Of a stretch of DNA of 64,000 bases, positions 37,140-47,752 are shown one piece after another. The notes beneath the pieces were generated by a model. It worked only from the letters and a program-made list of their open reading frames with translations, was not told where the DNA came from and did not search any database. Source of the stretch: Metabacillus bambusae (GTDB lineage Bacteria; Bacillota; Bacilli; Bacillales; Bacillaceae); the NCBI RefSeq assembly GCF_017497975.1, contig NZ_JAGDEL010000021.1, positions 1 to 64,000 on the forward strand. Reading direction: 5' to 3'. The position numbers and the translations under genes are program-made. The stretch's first letter is position 1, and each line of letters begins with the position of its first letter.

Positions 37140-37208
37140 TGGGGATCGTATAGAATATTATTTATGCTAGGTCTTAAAACTTTACAAGGTACAAAGGGGA
37201 TGTTAATG

Positions 37209-38438
37209 ATGTCATTACGAGAAGAAGCTTTACATATTCACCGTGTAAATAAAGGAAAGCTTGAGTCAAAATCTAAAATACCTGTGAGAAATGCACACGA
37301 TCTAAGTCTAGCCTATTCACCTGGTGTGGCTGAACCTTGTAAAGATATATATGATGATAAAAATAAAGTATACGATTATACAATGAAAGGGAATATGGTT
37401 GCGGTTGTTTCCGATGGAACTGCAGTTTTAGGTCTAGGAAATATTGGACCAGAGGCTGCTCTACCTGTAATGGAAGGAAAAGCGGTTCTATTTAAAAGCT
37501 TTGCAGGAGTAGATGCTTTTCCAATTTGTTTAAATACAACAGATGTTGACGAAATCGTAAATACGGTTAAACTACTTGAACCAACCTTTGGTGGTGTAAA
37601 CCTTGAGGACATTGCAGCTCCGAACTGCTTTGTTATAGAAGAGCGTTTAAAAAAGGAAACAAACATTCCTATTTTTCATGATGACCAGCACGGAACAGCA
37701 ATTGTAACAGTTGCAGGACTTGTTAATGCCCTGAAATTGGTTGGCAAAAGTATGTCAAATATTCGTGTTGTTGCTAATGGTGCTGGTGCAGCTGGCATTG
37801 CAATTATTAAGTTGCTTTATACCTACGGTGTTAGAGATATTATTATGTGTGATTCTAAAGGGGCTATATACGAAAACCGTACAGTAGGTATGAATGAGGT
37901 AAAGTCAGAAGTGGCGAAATTTACCAATAGAGATCAAATAGAAGGCTCGCTTGCAGATGTAATAAAAGAAGCAGATGTGTTTATTGGAGTTTCAGTTGAA
38001 GGTGCTTTAACAAAAGAAATGGTTCAGTCAATGAACCCTGAACCAATCATATTTGCGATGGCAAATCCAGTCCCAGAAATTATGCCAGAAGATGCAAGAG
38101 AAGCAGGTGCAATGGTTATTGGAACAGGTCGTTCAGATTTTCCAAACCAAGTTAATAATGTACTAGCCTTCCCTGGAATCTTTCGAGGTGCATTAGATGT
38201 CAGAGCAACCCACATCAATGAAAAGATGAAAATAGCTGCAGTTGAAGCTATAGCATCACTTGTTTCGGAAAGTGAATTAAGCTCTGATTATGTTATTCCA
38301 GCTCCGTTTGATGTTCGTGTTGCTCCAGCAGTAGCATCTGCTGTGGCAAAGGCTGCTATGGAAACTGGTGTAGCTAGAATAAAAGTTGACCCAGAAGAAG
38401 TTGCAGAAAAAACGAGGCAGCTTGCTATTATTGAGTAG
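37209..38438 (+). CDS. ytsJ: NADP-dependent malic enzyme YtsJ
   Basis: Decarboxylates malate to pyruvate, making NADPH and linking the TCA cycle to the pyruvate pool; in B. subtilis YtsJ is the main NADP form. The 409-residue product has [10 protein letters not shown] (about 34-43), the catalytic lysine in [27 protein letters not shown] and the GAGAAG dinucleotide loop. Start is the ATG at 37209, giving MSLREEALH, 8 nt after AAAGGGGA; 61 extra in-frame codons upstream run through the promoter and MITE and are rejected. Confidence 0.95.
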   Translation: MSLREEALHIHRVNKGKLESKSKIPVRNAHDLSLAYSPGVAEPCKDIYDDKNKVYDYTMKGNMVAVVSDGTAVLGLGNIGPEAALPVMEGKAVLFKSFAGVDAFPICLNTTDVDEIVNTVKLLEPTFGGVNLEDIAAPNCFVIEERLKKETNIPIFHDDQHGTAIVTVAGLVNALKLVGKSMSNIRVVANGAGAAGIAIIKLLYTYGVRDIIMCDSKGAIYENRTVGMNEVKSEVAKFTNRDQIEGSLADVIKEADVFIGVSVEGALTKEMVQSMNPEPIIFAMANPVPEIMPEDAREAGAMVIGTGRSDFPNQVNNVLAFPGIFRGALDVRATHINEKMKIAAVEAIASLVSESELSSDYVIPAPFDVRVAPAVASAVAKAAMETGVARIKVDPEEVAEKTRQLAIIE

Positions 38439-38440
38439 AA

Positions 38441-39082
38441 GTGAGTGATTTGTCTTTGACAACCACACAATCAAAAGTGTATATAGAAATTCTTCGTCAT
38501 ATTAGGGCTTATATAGTAGAAAAACAGCTTTCATATGGTGATAAAATCCCTTCCGAAAGAGAATTTGCAGAAAAGCTTAAGGTAGGTAGATCTTCAGTTA
38601 GAGAAGCATTGCGTGCTCTTGAGCTTTTAGGGATGATTGAAACGCGAAGAGGAGAAGGCACATTTCTTAAAGATTTTCGAGAGCATAATCTTATTGAACT
38701 TTTAGGTACGTTTATATTAGAGGATTCAAAAGCGGTTGTTGATATTATCCAAATGAATTCTCTATTGGAATATAATGCATTGCAATTGGTTTTACAAAAC
38801 AATCCTGAAGCAGAACTTAAATTGATAGCAGAAAAACTTTCGAAGAATACAGTAACAAGGTATGAATGTATGAAGGAGATTATTCAACTCTCTAACAACC
38901 ATCTACTCTTTCGAATATGGATGGTGATAAATGACTATGTAACCTTTGTCTGCAAGTGCGATCAAGTGAAGGTTTACTCAAATGAAAAATTAGAAATGCT
39001 AGTTAATACCTTATTGAACAAGGAACAAGAAAAGGTTTTTGCAGCTTATGAAGCGGTATCTCTTAAGGAATATGTCGAATAG
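38441..39082 (+). CDS. GntR family regulator, FadR subfamily
   Basis: The 213-residue protein has an N-terminal winged helix (about 10-75, KIPSEREFAEKLKVGRSSVREALRALELLGMIETRRGEG-type sequence, cut here by family residues SERE, GRSSVREALR and RRGEGTFL) and an all-helical FCD-like ligand domain. The likely target is the palindrome upstream of ytsJ. It lies 2 nt after ytsJ and starts at GTG with a weak ribosome site, so expression probably depends on translational coupling; TTG at 38450 is an alternative start. Ligand unknown. Confidence 0.85.
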   Translation: MSDLSLTTTQSKVYIEILRHIRAYIVEKQLSYGDKIPSEREFAEKLKVGRSSVREALRALELLGMIETRRGEGTFLKDFREHNLIELLGTFILEDSKAVVDIIQMNSLLEYNALQLVLQNNPEAELKLIAEKLSKNTVTRYECMKEIIQLSNNHLLFRIWMVINDYVTFVCKCDQVKVYSNEKLEMLVNTLLNKEQEKVFAAYEAVSLKEYVE

Positions 39083-39259
39083 ATACTGACAAGCTTCAAC
39101 AACATGCTTATTCATCATTCTATAAAGTATAGGTAACTGATAAATAAAGAGATCTTGATGATGGTTTTACTAGTAAATTAGATTAGTTCAACCACATTAC
39201 CTTTAATATGAAAAAGAAGATTTGTAGAGAAACAGCTTTAGAAAAGGGGAGGTACCGTT

Positions 39260-40135
39260 TTGTTAAAAGATTTGTTTACGAAACCGAAACCGAAGAAAAA
39301 AAAGTATGCACAGGTTCCGTCTGAGCAAGCAAAACAAGATGTTCCTGAAGGAATTGTCATTAAATGCCCGAGTTGTAAAAAAATTATGTATACAAAAGAA
39401 TTAATAAAAAATGAAAAGGTATGTATGAATTGCGGCTATCATCATCAAATGAACGCTAAGGAACGTATTAAGAGCTTATTTGATGAGCATAGTTTTATTG
39501 AATATGATAAAGATATGATTTCAGAAAATCCATTGCAATTTCCAGGATATGAAGAAAAGCTAGAAAAGGACCGTCAAAAAACGCAACAAAATGAAGCTGT
39601 TGTTACAGGTGAAGGTACAATAAATGGCTTTAAAACAACAGTTGCCATCATGGATGCTAGCTTTAGAATGGGAAGTATGGGATCAGTTGTTGGTGAAAAA
39701 ATTACTCGTACAATTGAACAAGCTAATGAAAAAAACTTACCCTTTATTATTCTAACTGCATCAGGTGGTGCAAGAATGCAAGAGGGTGTATTAAGTTTGA
39801 TGCAAATGGCCAAAACTAGCTCTGCACTAAAGCTCTATAGTGATAATCAAGGCTTAATTATTTCTGTTATGACACATCCTACAACAGGTGGAGTGTCAGC
39901 AAGCTTCGCATCGTTAGGTGATTATAATTTTGCTGAGCCGGGAGCACTTATAGGATTTGCTGGAAGAAGAATTATCGAGCAAACAATTAGAGAAGAACTT
40001 CCTGAAGATTTTCAAACTGCTGAATTTTTATTAAAGCATGGACAGCTAGATGCTGTTATAGATCGTCAAGAGTTAAAAGAAACGCTTAGTAATATTCTTG
40101 ATATTCATCAATCAGGAGGTGAATTAACATGGTAG
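39260..40135 (+). CDS. accD: Acetyl-CoA carboxylase carboxyltransferase beta subunit AccD
   Basis: With AccA, moves the carboxyl group from biotin to acetyl-CoA, making malonyl-CoA for fatty acid synthesis. The N-terminal zinc ribbon has Cys36, Cys39, Cys55 and Cys58; the crotonase-fold domain carries [13 protein letters not shown] and [14 protein letters not shown]. 291 residues. It starts at TTG with GGGGAGG 7 nt upstream. The accA start lies within its last codons (7-nt overlap). Confidence 0.96.
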   Translation: MLKDLFTKPKPKKKKYAQVPSEQAKQDVPEGIVIKCPSCKKIMYTKELIKNEKVCMNCGYHHQMNAKERIKSLFDEHSFIEYDKDMISENPLQFPGYEEKLEKDRQKTQQNEAVVTGEGTINGFKTTVAIMDASFRMGSMGSVVGEKITRTIEQANEKNLPFIILTASGGARMQEGVLSLMQMAKTSSALKLYSDNQGLIISVMTHPTTGGVSASFASLGDYNFAEPGALIGFAGRRIIEQTIREELPEDFQTAEFLLKHGQLDAVIDRQELKETLSNILDIHQSGGELTW

Positions 40136-41106
40136 GCGAATTAGAATTTGAAAAGCCTGTAACTGAGCTTAGAAAAAAAATTAGTGAACTAAAAGAATTT
40201 ACTATAGGATCGGATGTTGATTTATCATCCGAAATTGAAAAGCTAGAAGTCAGATTAGAAAAGCTAGAAAATGAGATTTATACAAATATAAAGCCCTGGG
40301 ACAGAGTTCAAATTGCAAGACATCCTAGTAGACCGACTACTTTAGATTATATCGAACACATTTTTACTAATTTCTTTGAATGTCACGGTGACCGTTATTA
40401 TGGTGATGACGATGCGATCGTAAGTGGAATTGCAAAGTTTAAAGGTCTTCCTGTTACTGTCATAGGGCACCAACGCGGTAAGGATACGAAGGAAAACATT
40501 CGTAGAAATTTCGGTATGCCTCATCCTGAAGGCTACCGTAAAGCTTTAAGATTGATGAAGCAAGCGGATAAATTTAATCGTCCAATTATTTGCTTTATTG
40601 ATACAAAAGGTGCTTACCCAGGAAAAGCGGCAGAAGAGCGTGGGCAAAGCGAAGCAATTGCTAAAAATTTGTTTGAAATGGCTGGTTTGTCAGTACCAGT
40701 AATTTGTATAGTAATTGGTGAAGGTGGGAGTGGAGGAGCCCTTGCTTTAGGTGTGGGTAACTATATTCACATGCTGGAAAACTCTACTTATTCTGTTATC
40801 TCACCAGAGGGTGCTGCAGCATTATTGTGGAAGGATGCTGGTTTAGCAAAAAAGGCAGCAGAAACAATGAAAATAACTGCTCCAGACCTAAAAGAACTAG
40901 GTGTTGTTGATGAAATAATCCCTGAAGTGAAGGGTGGAGCACATAAAGATATCCCTCAACAAGCAGGTTATATTGAAGAAATATTAGCAAACTCTTTAAA
41001 AACTCTATCAGCAATGACTGGAGAAGAACTCATTCATCATCGTTACGAAAAGTTTAAAAGAATCGGGCAAGTATCATTTACAAATGAATTACTTGGGGTA
41101 AAATAA
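40129..41106 (+). CDS. accA: Acetyl-CoA carboxylase carboxyltransferase alpha subunit AccA
   Basis: The partner of AccD in the alpha2-beta2 carboxyltransferase. The 325 residues have a helical N-terminus, [22 protein letters not shown], the [10 protein letters not shown] and [15 protein letters not shown] loops that form the oxyanion region, and a C-terminal helical extension. AGGAGGTGA precedes the ATG inside accD, so subunits are made in a balanced way. Confidence 0.96.
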   Translation: MVGELEFEKPVTELRKKISELKEFTIGSDVDLSSEIEKLEVRLEKLENEIYTNIKPWDRVQIARHPSRPTTLDYIEHIFTNFFECHGDRYYGDDDAIVSGIAKFKGLPVTVIGHQRGKDTKENIRRNFGMPHPEGYRKALRLMKQADKFNRPIICFIDTKGAYPGKAAEERGQSEAIAKNLFEMAGLSVPVICIVIGEGGSGGALALGVGNYIHMLENSTYSVISPEGAAALLWKDAGLAKKAAETMKITAPDLKELGVVDEIIPEVKGGAHKDIPQQAGYIEEILANSLKTLSAMTGEELIHHRYEKFKRIGQVSFTNELLGVK

Positions 41107-41138
41107 GAACGTGTGGCCATAAAGGTCCACGTTTCTTT
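41107..41138 (+). terminator. accDA terminator
   Basis: AACGTG..GG and CC..ACGTT pair around CCATAAAGG and are followed by TCTTTT. Confidence 0.65.
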
Positions 41139-41334
41139 TGGTGGTAATGAAAAATATGGTTTGTTTAGACTTAATTTGGGTATCTTGCTTTCTATGGACT
41201 AGTTACTATGGAAATGAAGGTAATGAAGGTTTTTTATTTCAATAGCGGCTAATTAGCTTAGATGCTACTCATGGCACTGCCACTTTACTAGCATGCAAGG
41301 AAAGACAATAATTTTGCAAAATTATATAATTCTT

Positions 41335-41363
41335 TAAACACAGAGGTTAATTTATTGTATAAT
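41335..41363 (+). promoter_or_regulatory. pfkA-pyk promoter candidate
   Basis: TAAACA (41335-41340), 17 nt, TATAAT (41358-41363). The rest of 41139-41489 is AT-rich; a second possible extended -10 (TGCTATATT, 41460-41468) is too close to the start codon to be convincing. Confidence 0.5.
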
Positions 41364-41483
41364 GATAAAGGCTCTTGAAAAAGGTTATTCGACAAAAGTT
41401 GCACGTTTGACCTTGTTGTTTTGACTTTTCTTTCATGTTATTTTAAAAGTAAATCAATGTGCTATATTATTATAGTGGGGTGA

Positions 41484-42449
<966 letters not shown>

Positions 42450-42661
42450 TCTATATATGTTGGGATCGTTTTCATACATGATGCCTACTTGGGGTTTTTC
42501 AACCCTTCATAATGTGCTGTATTCAAATGTATTATCCTAATAGCAAGTTGCGGGGAATTAGCTAAGAATATAAAAAACCATAATAGTTGTGGAAACTAGG
42601 GGAAGGCAATCTTTAGTTTAGATCTGTCCCCTTTTCCACCAAAATGGTAGGAGGAACGTAA

Positions 42662-44422
42662 ATGCGTAAAACTAAGATTGTATGTACAATTGGACCAGCT
42701 AGTGAATCGATTGAAAAATTAACAGAGTTAATGGAAGCAGGAATGAATGTTTCGCGCTTGAATTTTTCTCATGGTGACTTCGAAGAACATGGTGCTAGAA
42801 TTATAAATATCAGAGAAGCTTCTGCAAAGTTAAATAAAAATGTTGCAATTTTGTTGGATACAAAAGGTCCTGAAATTCGTACAAACACAATGGAAAATGG
42901 AGCAATTGAGCTTGTTGCTGGAAATGAAATTATCATTTCTATGACTGAAGTTGTAGGTACATTGGATAAATTTTCTGTCACATATGATGGCTTAATAGAT
43001 GATGTACATATCGGCTCAACTATTCTTTTAGATGACGGTCTTATCGAACTTGAAGTAATTGGTTTAGATCATTCAAATGGCGAAATAAAAACGAAAATTA
43101 AAAACAGTGGTACATTGAAAAATAAAAAAGGTGTAAACGTACCAGGTGTAAGTGTTAAACTTCCGGGTATTACCGAAAAAGATGCGAAAGACATCGTATT
43201 TGGAATTGAGCAAGATGTTGACTTCATTGCAGCGTCATTTGTTCGCCGTGCATCAGACGTTCTTGAGATTCGTGAGTTACTTGAAGAACATAATGCTAGC
43301 CACATTCAAATCATTCCTAAAATTGAAAATCAAGAAGGCGTAGACAATATCGATGAAATTCTTGAGGTATCAGATGGTTTAATGGTAGCACGTGGTGATT
43401 TAGGTGTTGAAATTCCTGCTGAAGAAGTACCTTTAGTTCAAAAGGAATTAATCAGAAAATGTAATGCATTAGGAAAACCAGTTATTACAGCAACACAAAT
43501 GCTTGATAGTATGCAACGTAATCCTAGACCAACACGTGCTGAAGCAAGTGACGTAGCCAATGCCATTTTCGATGGTACAGATGCAATCATGCTTTCTGGT
43601 GAAACTGCTGCGGGAGCATATCCAGTGGAAGCGGTTAAAACAATGCATAACATTGCTTCAAGAGCTGAAGAAGCACTTGATTATAAATCAATCCTTTCAA
43701 AGCGTAGTGCACAAGTAGGTACGACAATTACCGATGCAATTGGTCAATCAACAGCATATACGGCATTGAATTTAGGTGTATCAGCAATTGTTACGCCAAC
43801 AGAGAGTGGACATACTGCAAGAATGATATCAAAATATCGTCCTAAAGCTCCGATTGTAGCTGTGACGGTATCTGATTCAATTTCACGTAAATTAGCTCTT
43901 GTTTGGGGTGTTTATCCTAGAAGTGGAAACCACTCAACGTCGACTGATGAAATGTTAGATAACTCTGTTGTAGAAGCAATAAACAGTGGTTTTGTTTCAC
44001 ATGGTGACTTAATTGTCATTACTGCAGGAGTACCGGTTGGTGAAGCAGGAACAACAAACTTAATGAAAGTACATGTAATTGGTGATGTACTTGCTAAAGG
44101 ACAAGGGATTGGGCGTAGATCTGCCTTCGGTAAAGTTGTTGTAGCAAGCACAGCTAAAGATGCTAAAGAAAAGATGACAAAAGGAGCAATCCTTGTTGCC
44201 CAAAGTACAGATCGCGATATGATGGAAGCACTTGAATTAGCTTCAGCTCTTATCACAGAAGAGGGTGGGTTAACTAGTCATGCAGCAGTGGTTGGATTAA
44301 GCCTTGGAATCCCTGTTATTGTCGGAGTAGAAGATGTAACAACTCTATTAAAAGATGGTCAAGATATTACTGTGGATGCTGTTCGTGGCGTCATTTATGA
44401 AGGCCATGCGAGCGTACTGTAA
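42662..44422 (+). CDS. pyk: Pyruvate kinase Pyk with C-terminal PEP-utiliser-like domain
   Basis: Converts PEP and ADP to pyruvate and ATP. The 586-residue protein has the usual A, B and C domains ([15 protein letters not shown] start, [12 protein letters not shown] near 240, [18 protein letters not shown] near 295), and about 110 extra C-terminal residues with [21 protein letters not shown], a PEP-utilising-enzyme mobile-domain sequence typical of Bacillus Pyk. AGGAGG precedes the ATG. Second gene of the pfkA operon. Confidence 0.97.
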   Translation: MRKTKIVCTIGPASESIEKLTELMEAGMNVSRLNFSHGDFEEHGARIINIREASAKLNKNVAILLDTKGPEIRTNTMENGAIELVAGNEIIISMTEVVGTLDKFSVTYDGLIDDVHIGSTILLDDGLIELEVIGLDHSNGEIKTKIKNSGTLKNKKGVNVPGVSVKLPGITEKDAKDIVFGIEQDVDFIAASFVRRASDVLEIRELLEEHNASHIQIIPKIENQEGVDNIDEILEVSDGLMVARGDLGVEIPAEEVPLVQKELIRKCNALGKPVITATQMLDSMQRNPRPTRAEASDVANAIFDGTDAIMLSGETAAGAYPVEAVKTMHNIASRAEEALDYKSILSKRSAQVGTTITDAIGQSTAYTALNLGVSAIVTPTESGHTARMISKYRPKAPIVAVTVSDSISRKLALVWGVYPRSGNHSTSTDEMLDNSVVEAINSGFVSHGDLIVITAGVPVGEAGTTNLMKVHVIGDVLAKGQGIGRRSAFGKVVVASTAKDAKEKMTKGAILVAQSTDRDMMEALELASALITEEGGLTSHAAVVGLSLGIPVIVGVEDVTTLLKDGQDITVDAVRGVIYEGHASVL

Positions 44423-44518
44423 TAAATAGGCTAGTGTTAATTATTCTTGATTAAAATTAATTTTGTTCATATATCTGATTGTATCGTTTGAAGCGTGAGG
44501 TCAGATGTGAGATGTGAG

Positions 44519-44546
44519 GGAATCGGGAACCACCGATTCCTTTTTT
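44519..44546 (+). terminator. pfkA-pyk terminator
   Basis: GGAATCGG/CCGATTCC with a 6-nt loop, then six T. Confidence 0.9.
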
Positions 44547-44561
44547 ATATCTCTAAATGAT

Positions 44562-44591
44562 GGAGTAGGGTGGAACTCCTTCTCTTTTTTT
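44562..44591 (+). terminator. Second terminator-like hairpin after pyk
   Basis: GGAGT/ACTCC with loop AGGGTGGA, followed by T-rich sequence ending in seven T. It would back up the first terminator. Confidence 0.55.
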
Positions 44592-44675
44592 AAACAATCG
44601 AATAAAATAGAGGGTAGTACACAGTAAGAACAAAGCTTATTTAGCTTTTCATGCCTATATTAAAGAGGTGAGATA

Positions 44676-45062
44676 ATGAGGTTATTAGTATTTTTGATTA
44701 TTGTCATACCAGCATTAGAAATTGGGTTTCTACTTCTTTCTGGAAAAACGATAGGTGTACTTCCAACTATTTTACTAATTGTTTTAACTGGTGTTGTTGG
44801 GGCGTGGCTTGCAAAAAAACAAGGGATTGAAGCATTAAGAAAAGCACAGCAACAAATGCAATACGGACAGATTCCTAATGAGGCTATTTTAGATGGACTA
44901 TGTATTTTAGTTGGTGGCTTATTGCTCCTTACACCAGGTTTTATAACGGATATGACGGGATTCTTATTGTTATTTCCGATAAGTAGGAATAAAATTAAAC
45001 CGATTCTTTTATCAATTATTCGAAAAATGATAGACAAGAATCAATTTACAATTATTCGTTAA
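44676..45062 (+). CDS. fxsA: FxsA family membrane protein
   Basis: A 128-residue cytoplasmic membrane protein with two membrane helices near the N-terminus (about 3-20 and 25-42), a short cytoplasmic stretch with KKQGIEALRKAQQQM, and a third hydrophobic segment with LCILVGGLLLLTPGFITDMTG. The family is named for the E. coli suppressor of F exclusion of phage T7. Start ATG behind AGAGGTGAG. In B. subtilis the homologue is ytzA. Confidence 0.9.
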   Translation: MRLLVFLIIVIPALEIGFLLLSGKTIGVLPTILLIVLTGVVGAWLAKKQGIEALRKAQQQMQYGQIPNEAILDGLCILVGGLLLLTPGFITDMTGFLLLFPISRNKIKPILLSIIRKMIDKNQFTIIR

Positions 45063-45144
45063 TTTTTCGGGGGAAGACGATGGAGCTAGTTGTCAAATTG
45101 GTATCCACAGTTCAATGATTTCTTTATTTTTAAAACAAGAACAA

Positions 45145-45179
45145 AGGCTGATTCTTCGAAAAGAAATCAGCCTGTTTTA
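45145..45179. terminator. Terminator between fxsA and ytvI
   Basis: AGGCTGATT/AATCAGCCT perfect 9-bp stem, then GTTTTATTT on the plus strand; A-rich sequence on the other side may serve ytvI too. Confidence 0.75.
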
Positions 45180-45199
45180 TTTAGTAAAAGGTTGATGAA

Positions 45200-46315
45200 T
45201 TACTTTTCTTTTCCAACAATAAACTGCCACAAACCAATATATACACCTGCACTGTGTAAGGTTTTTAAAATAACCAGAACAACTGGTCCTGCAATAAGTC
45301 CTAGAAATCCAATTAACTTATAGCCAATAAAAAGAGACACTAGTGTGGCGAGGGGATCTAATCCAATACTTGAAGATAGTACTTTAGGCTCCATGATTTG
45401 TCTTTGCAATAATACGATGAGATACAGGACTCCAATCCCAATTGCAAGAGGGAGACTTCCGCTAAACGCTAAGTAAACAATCCAAGGGACAAATACTAGC
45501 CCTGTACCAAGATAAGGAAGGATATCAACTAGTCCAATTAGCAAGGCAATTGTAATAGCATAATCAACACGTAGAATCAGAAGGCCAATTAATACAATCG
45601 TCGTTGTAATAGATATAAGTGTTGCTTGTGCCCGAATAAAACCGATTAGCGCTTTTTTAAGTTCTTCAAAAATTGTTTTTCCACTTTTCCTTGCTTTAGG
45701 AGGAAGGATTCTTTTAAGCGTGGTCTTAAATTTATACCAATCTTTACTGATGAAGAATGTGGCTAATAAGGAAAAGATAATAACTGTAGCTGCGTTTGGG
45801 AGCCAACTAATCATCACTGGTATATTTTCTAAAAAGCTTTTTATGAAATTTCCAACGCTTGAAGATACCTGCTCACCTATGTTTTGGATATTTATGATAA
45901 TGGATTGTTGTTGATTTGATTCAAGATTATTAAAAAGATATGTTAATTGGTTATATAAAGGCATAATCTTTTCAACAAAAAATGTTTCAATATACATAGC
46001 TAGCAATGTTAAATGGCCTGGTAAAACCTTTGCTAAGTATGTTGTACCTGTTACTATTTCAGCAACTAAAAGGATAAGGATCCCGGCAATGATACAAATT
46101 AAAAGTAAAATAGCGATGATCACGGATAATCCTCTAGGGACTCTGCCTTTTCTCTCCATAAAATTAACAAACGGGTTAATTAACAGTGCGATGAAAATGG
46201 CAATGATAAAAGGATATGTCAAAGTAGATAAATAATAAGTGAAAAAAATACCGAGGATCGATAAGCTAACAATCAATAAAAGCCTTAACATGCTATATAC
46301 ATAATACAAATTCAA
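45200..46315 (-). CDS. ytvI: AI-2E family transporter-like protein, sporulation protein YtvI
   Basis: A 371-residue polytopic membrane protein of the AI-2E/PerM superfamily, with a hydrophobic N-terminus (about 8-75), a loop region (about 95-160), and helices to the end including VDILPYLGTGLVFVPW and MEPKVLSSSIGLDPLATL, the family signature. In B. subtilis YtvI is listed as a sporulation integral membrane protein. It starts at TTG with GGGAGGAG upstream; an ATG eight codons later is less well placed. Confidence 0.85.
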   Translation of the reverse strand: MNLYYVYSMLRLLLIVSLSILGIFFTYYLSTLTYPFIIAIFIALLINPFVNFMERKGRVPRGLSVIIAILLLICIIAGILILLVAEIVTGTTYLAKVLPGHLTLLAMYIETFFVEKIMPLYNQLTYLFNNLESNQQQSIIINIQNIGEQVSSSVGNFIKSFLENIPVMISWLPNAATVIIFSLLATFFISKDWYKFKTTLKRILPPKARKSGKTIFEELKKALIGFIRAQATLISITTTIVLIGLLILRVDYAITIALLIGLVDILPYLGTGLVFVPWIVYLAFSGSLPLAIGIGVLYLIVLLQRQIMEPKVLSSSIGLDPLATLVSLFIGYKLIGFLGLIAGPVVLVILKTLHSAGVYIGLWQFIVGKEK

Positions 46316-46539
46316 CTTGTCTCCTCCCGTAGTATAGCGTCTTATAGCATGTTTATTACACTACAGGCTTGTTTATACTATCTGAATTTATATTATAAGG
46401 ATGTAGAATAAGAAACTATGGTTAATCTCCATTAGGAATTGGCGACAAGCCATGGTTTACTAATGTAAGGAAACTTAGGTTTATTGTAATTAATTAAGGA
46501 ATGCAAATATAAAAATGATCAGTTTGGGGGGGTAACAAC

Positions 46540-47004
46540 ATGTTCAGTCAACCAATGTTATTTTTACTTATATTGCTAGGTATCGGGGTGTTAGCGAAAA
46601 ATCAATCATTAATTATCGCTGTTTCATGCTTAATTATTATTAAGCTAATTGGTTTGGATTCAAAGATACTTCCGACAGTTGGATCGAAAGGGATAAATTG
46701 GGGAGTAACGATAATTACAATAGCTGTACTTGTTCCAATTGCAACTGGTGATATTGGGTTTAAACAGCTTTTAGAAGCAGTAAAATCTGCATACGCATGG
46801 ATTGCATTAGGAGCGGGCATTGCTGTGGCCCTAATTGCTAAAAATGGTTTAACTCTTTTAGCTGAAGATCCTCATATTACTACTGCACTTGTTTTTGGAA
46901 CGATTTTAGCTGTGGCATTATTCAATGGAGTTGCTGTTGGTCCACTAATTGGTGCAGGCATTGCTTATATCGCAATGCAGATTGTTAAGCTTTTTAGTTC
47001 ATAA
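46540..47004 (+). CDS. ytwI: DUF441 membrane protein YtwI
   Basis: The 154-residue product has four or five membrane helices that cover nearly the whole chain, with the GSKGINWGVTIITIAVLVPIATG-type DUF441 block around 49-70 and GLTLLAEDPHITTALVFGTI near 105-125. Function unknown. The ATG follows a GGGGGGG-containing ribosome site. No clear terminator follows. Confidence 0.88.
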   Translation: MFSQPMLFLLILLGIGVLAKNQSLIIAVSCLIIIKLIGLDSKILPTVGSKGINWGVTIITIAVLVPIATGDIGFKQLLEAVKSAYAWIALGAGIAVALIAKNGLTLLAEDPHITTALVFGTILAVALFNGVAVGPLIGAGIAYIAMQIVKLFSS

Positions 47005-47371
47005 TCTAAATGAAGTTTTCTTTCTTTCGTACAAAACTCAATAGTCGGTAAATTCAGGCATCAAAACTAGTCGCAAAATTGAGATATACTTTAAACTCAA
47101 TTTAGTTAGGGAGGAACAAGCTAGCTTAAAATAAATTATGTTGTAAACAAAAACTATTATATCCTCAAACTATCTTATTGACATACTAACTAGTAAAAGC
47201 GGGCTATTTTCACTTTTCTTTATTCAATTATTAGGGAATATTTACAAGCGAAAATATACACTAATATAACAATTTTATGCTATGGCTCTATAAGTGTGGT
47301 AGAATGAAGTGGAATAATTCCTAAAAAAACATTTTTCTAACAAATTTTTTGTCCTTATTGAATTGTTTTCG
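47005..47371. other. Gene-free stretch between ytwI and the citZ promoter
   Basis: AT-rich, no reading frame with a ribosome site that continues, no repeat of the families seen elsewhere. GGGAGGAAC at about 47109 is not followed by a usable frame. Confidence 0.4.
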
Positions 47372-47400
47372 TTCACAAAAGTCTGATAATTGTTTATAAT
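47372..47400 (+). promoter_or_regulatory. Sigma-A promoter of citZ-icd-mdh
   Basis: TTCACA (47372-47377), exactly 17 nt, TATAAT (47395-47400). ATAATTGTTTAT overlapping the -10 has an ATAA/TTAT dyad that could be a CcpC-type site, but this is weak. Predicted leader length is about 345 nt. Confidence 0.75.
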
Positions 47401-47484
47401 AGGAATAGGGACATTTATAATGCCTACAATAGGAAGTCAGTAATGAAAGAAAGCTCATTTTGACTTTTCTCTAAACGTAAAAAA

Positions 47485-47498
47485 TGTAAGCATTTTCT
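47485..47498. promoter_or_regulatory. Degenerate cre site in the citZ leader
   Basis: TGTAAGCATTTTCT matches the cre consensus at 12 of 14 positions, about 80 nt downstream of the predicted start of transcription. A nearby TGAGC-AAGC-GCTCA palindrome (47516-47529) is of unknown role. Confidence 0.45.
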
Positions 47499-47752
47499 TT
47501 TTAAGTGCTTCAATGTGAGCAAGCGCTCAATCGTCTAAAAGTTTAAAAGAAAGAGCATTTTGTATTTTGACATAGATAGTAGAATCTACATTTTTTTACT
47601 CATACTATAAAGAAATATCTCTTTCCTCAGATATTTTTCTTACATATTTCAAACGATGAGAAAAATGGTGATGCTTTTTTAGACTTTTTTGTGGTTTATA
47701 CTTTTAAACTTTTAAGATGAATGGGGAATAAAAGGTAAAGGAGAGGTTTTTT

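Noticed and set aside
37026-37208. N-terminal extension of 61 residues on the malic enzyme.
   Set aside because: It runs through the MITE end, promoter and operator, and the family N-terminus MSLREEA begins at 37209 behind a good ribosome site.
44562-44591. AGGGTGGAAC in a hairpin after pyk, resembling the conserved T-box segment.
   Set aside because: No specifier stem or long leader precedes it and the next gene is fxsA, not an amino-acid or tRNA gene. It reads better as a second terminator.
47443-47463. Possible six-codon leader peptide (MKESSF) in the citZ leader.
   Set aside because: Ribosome site is poor and the peptide carries no regulatory codon pattern.
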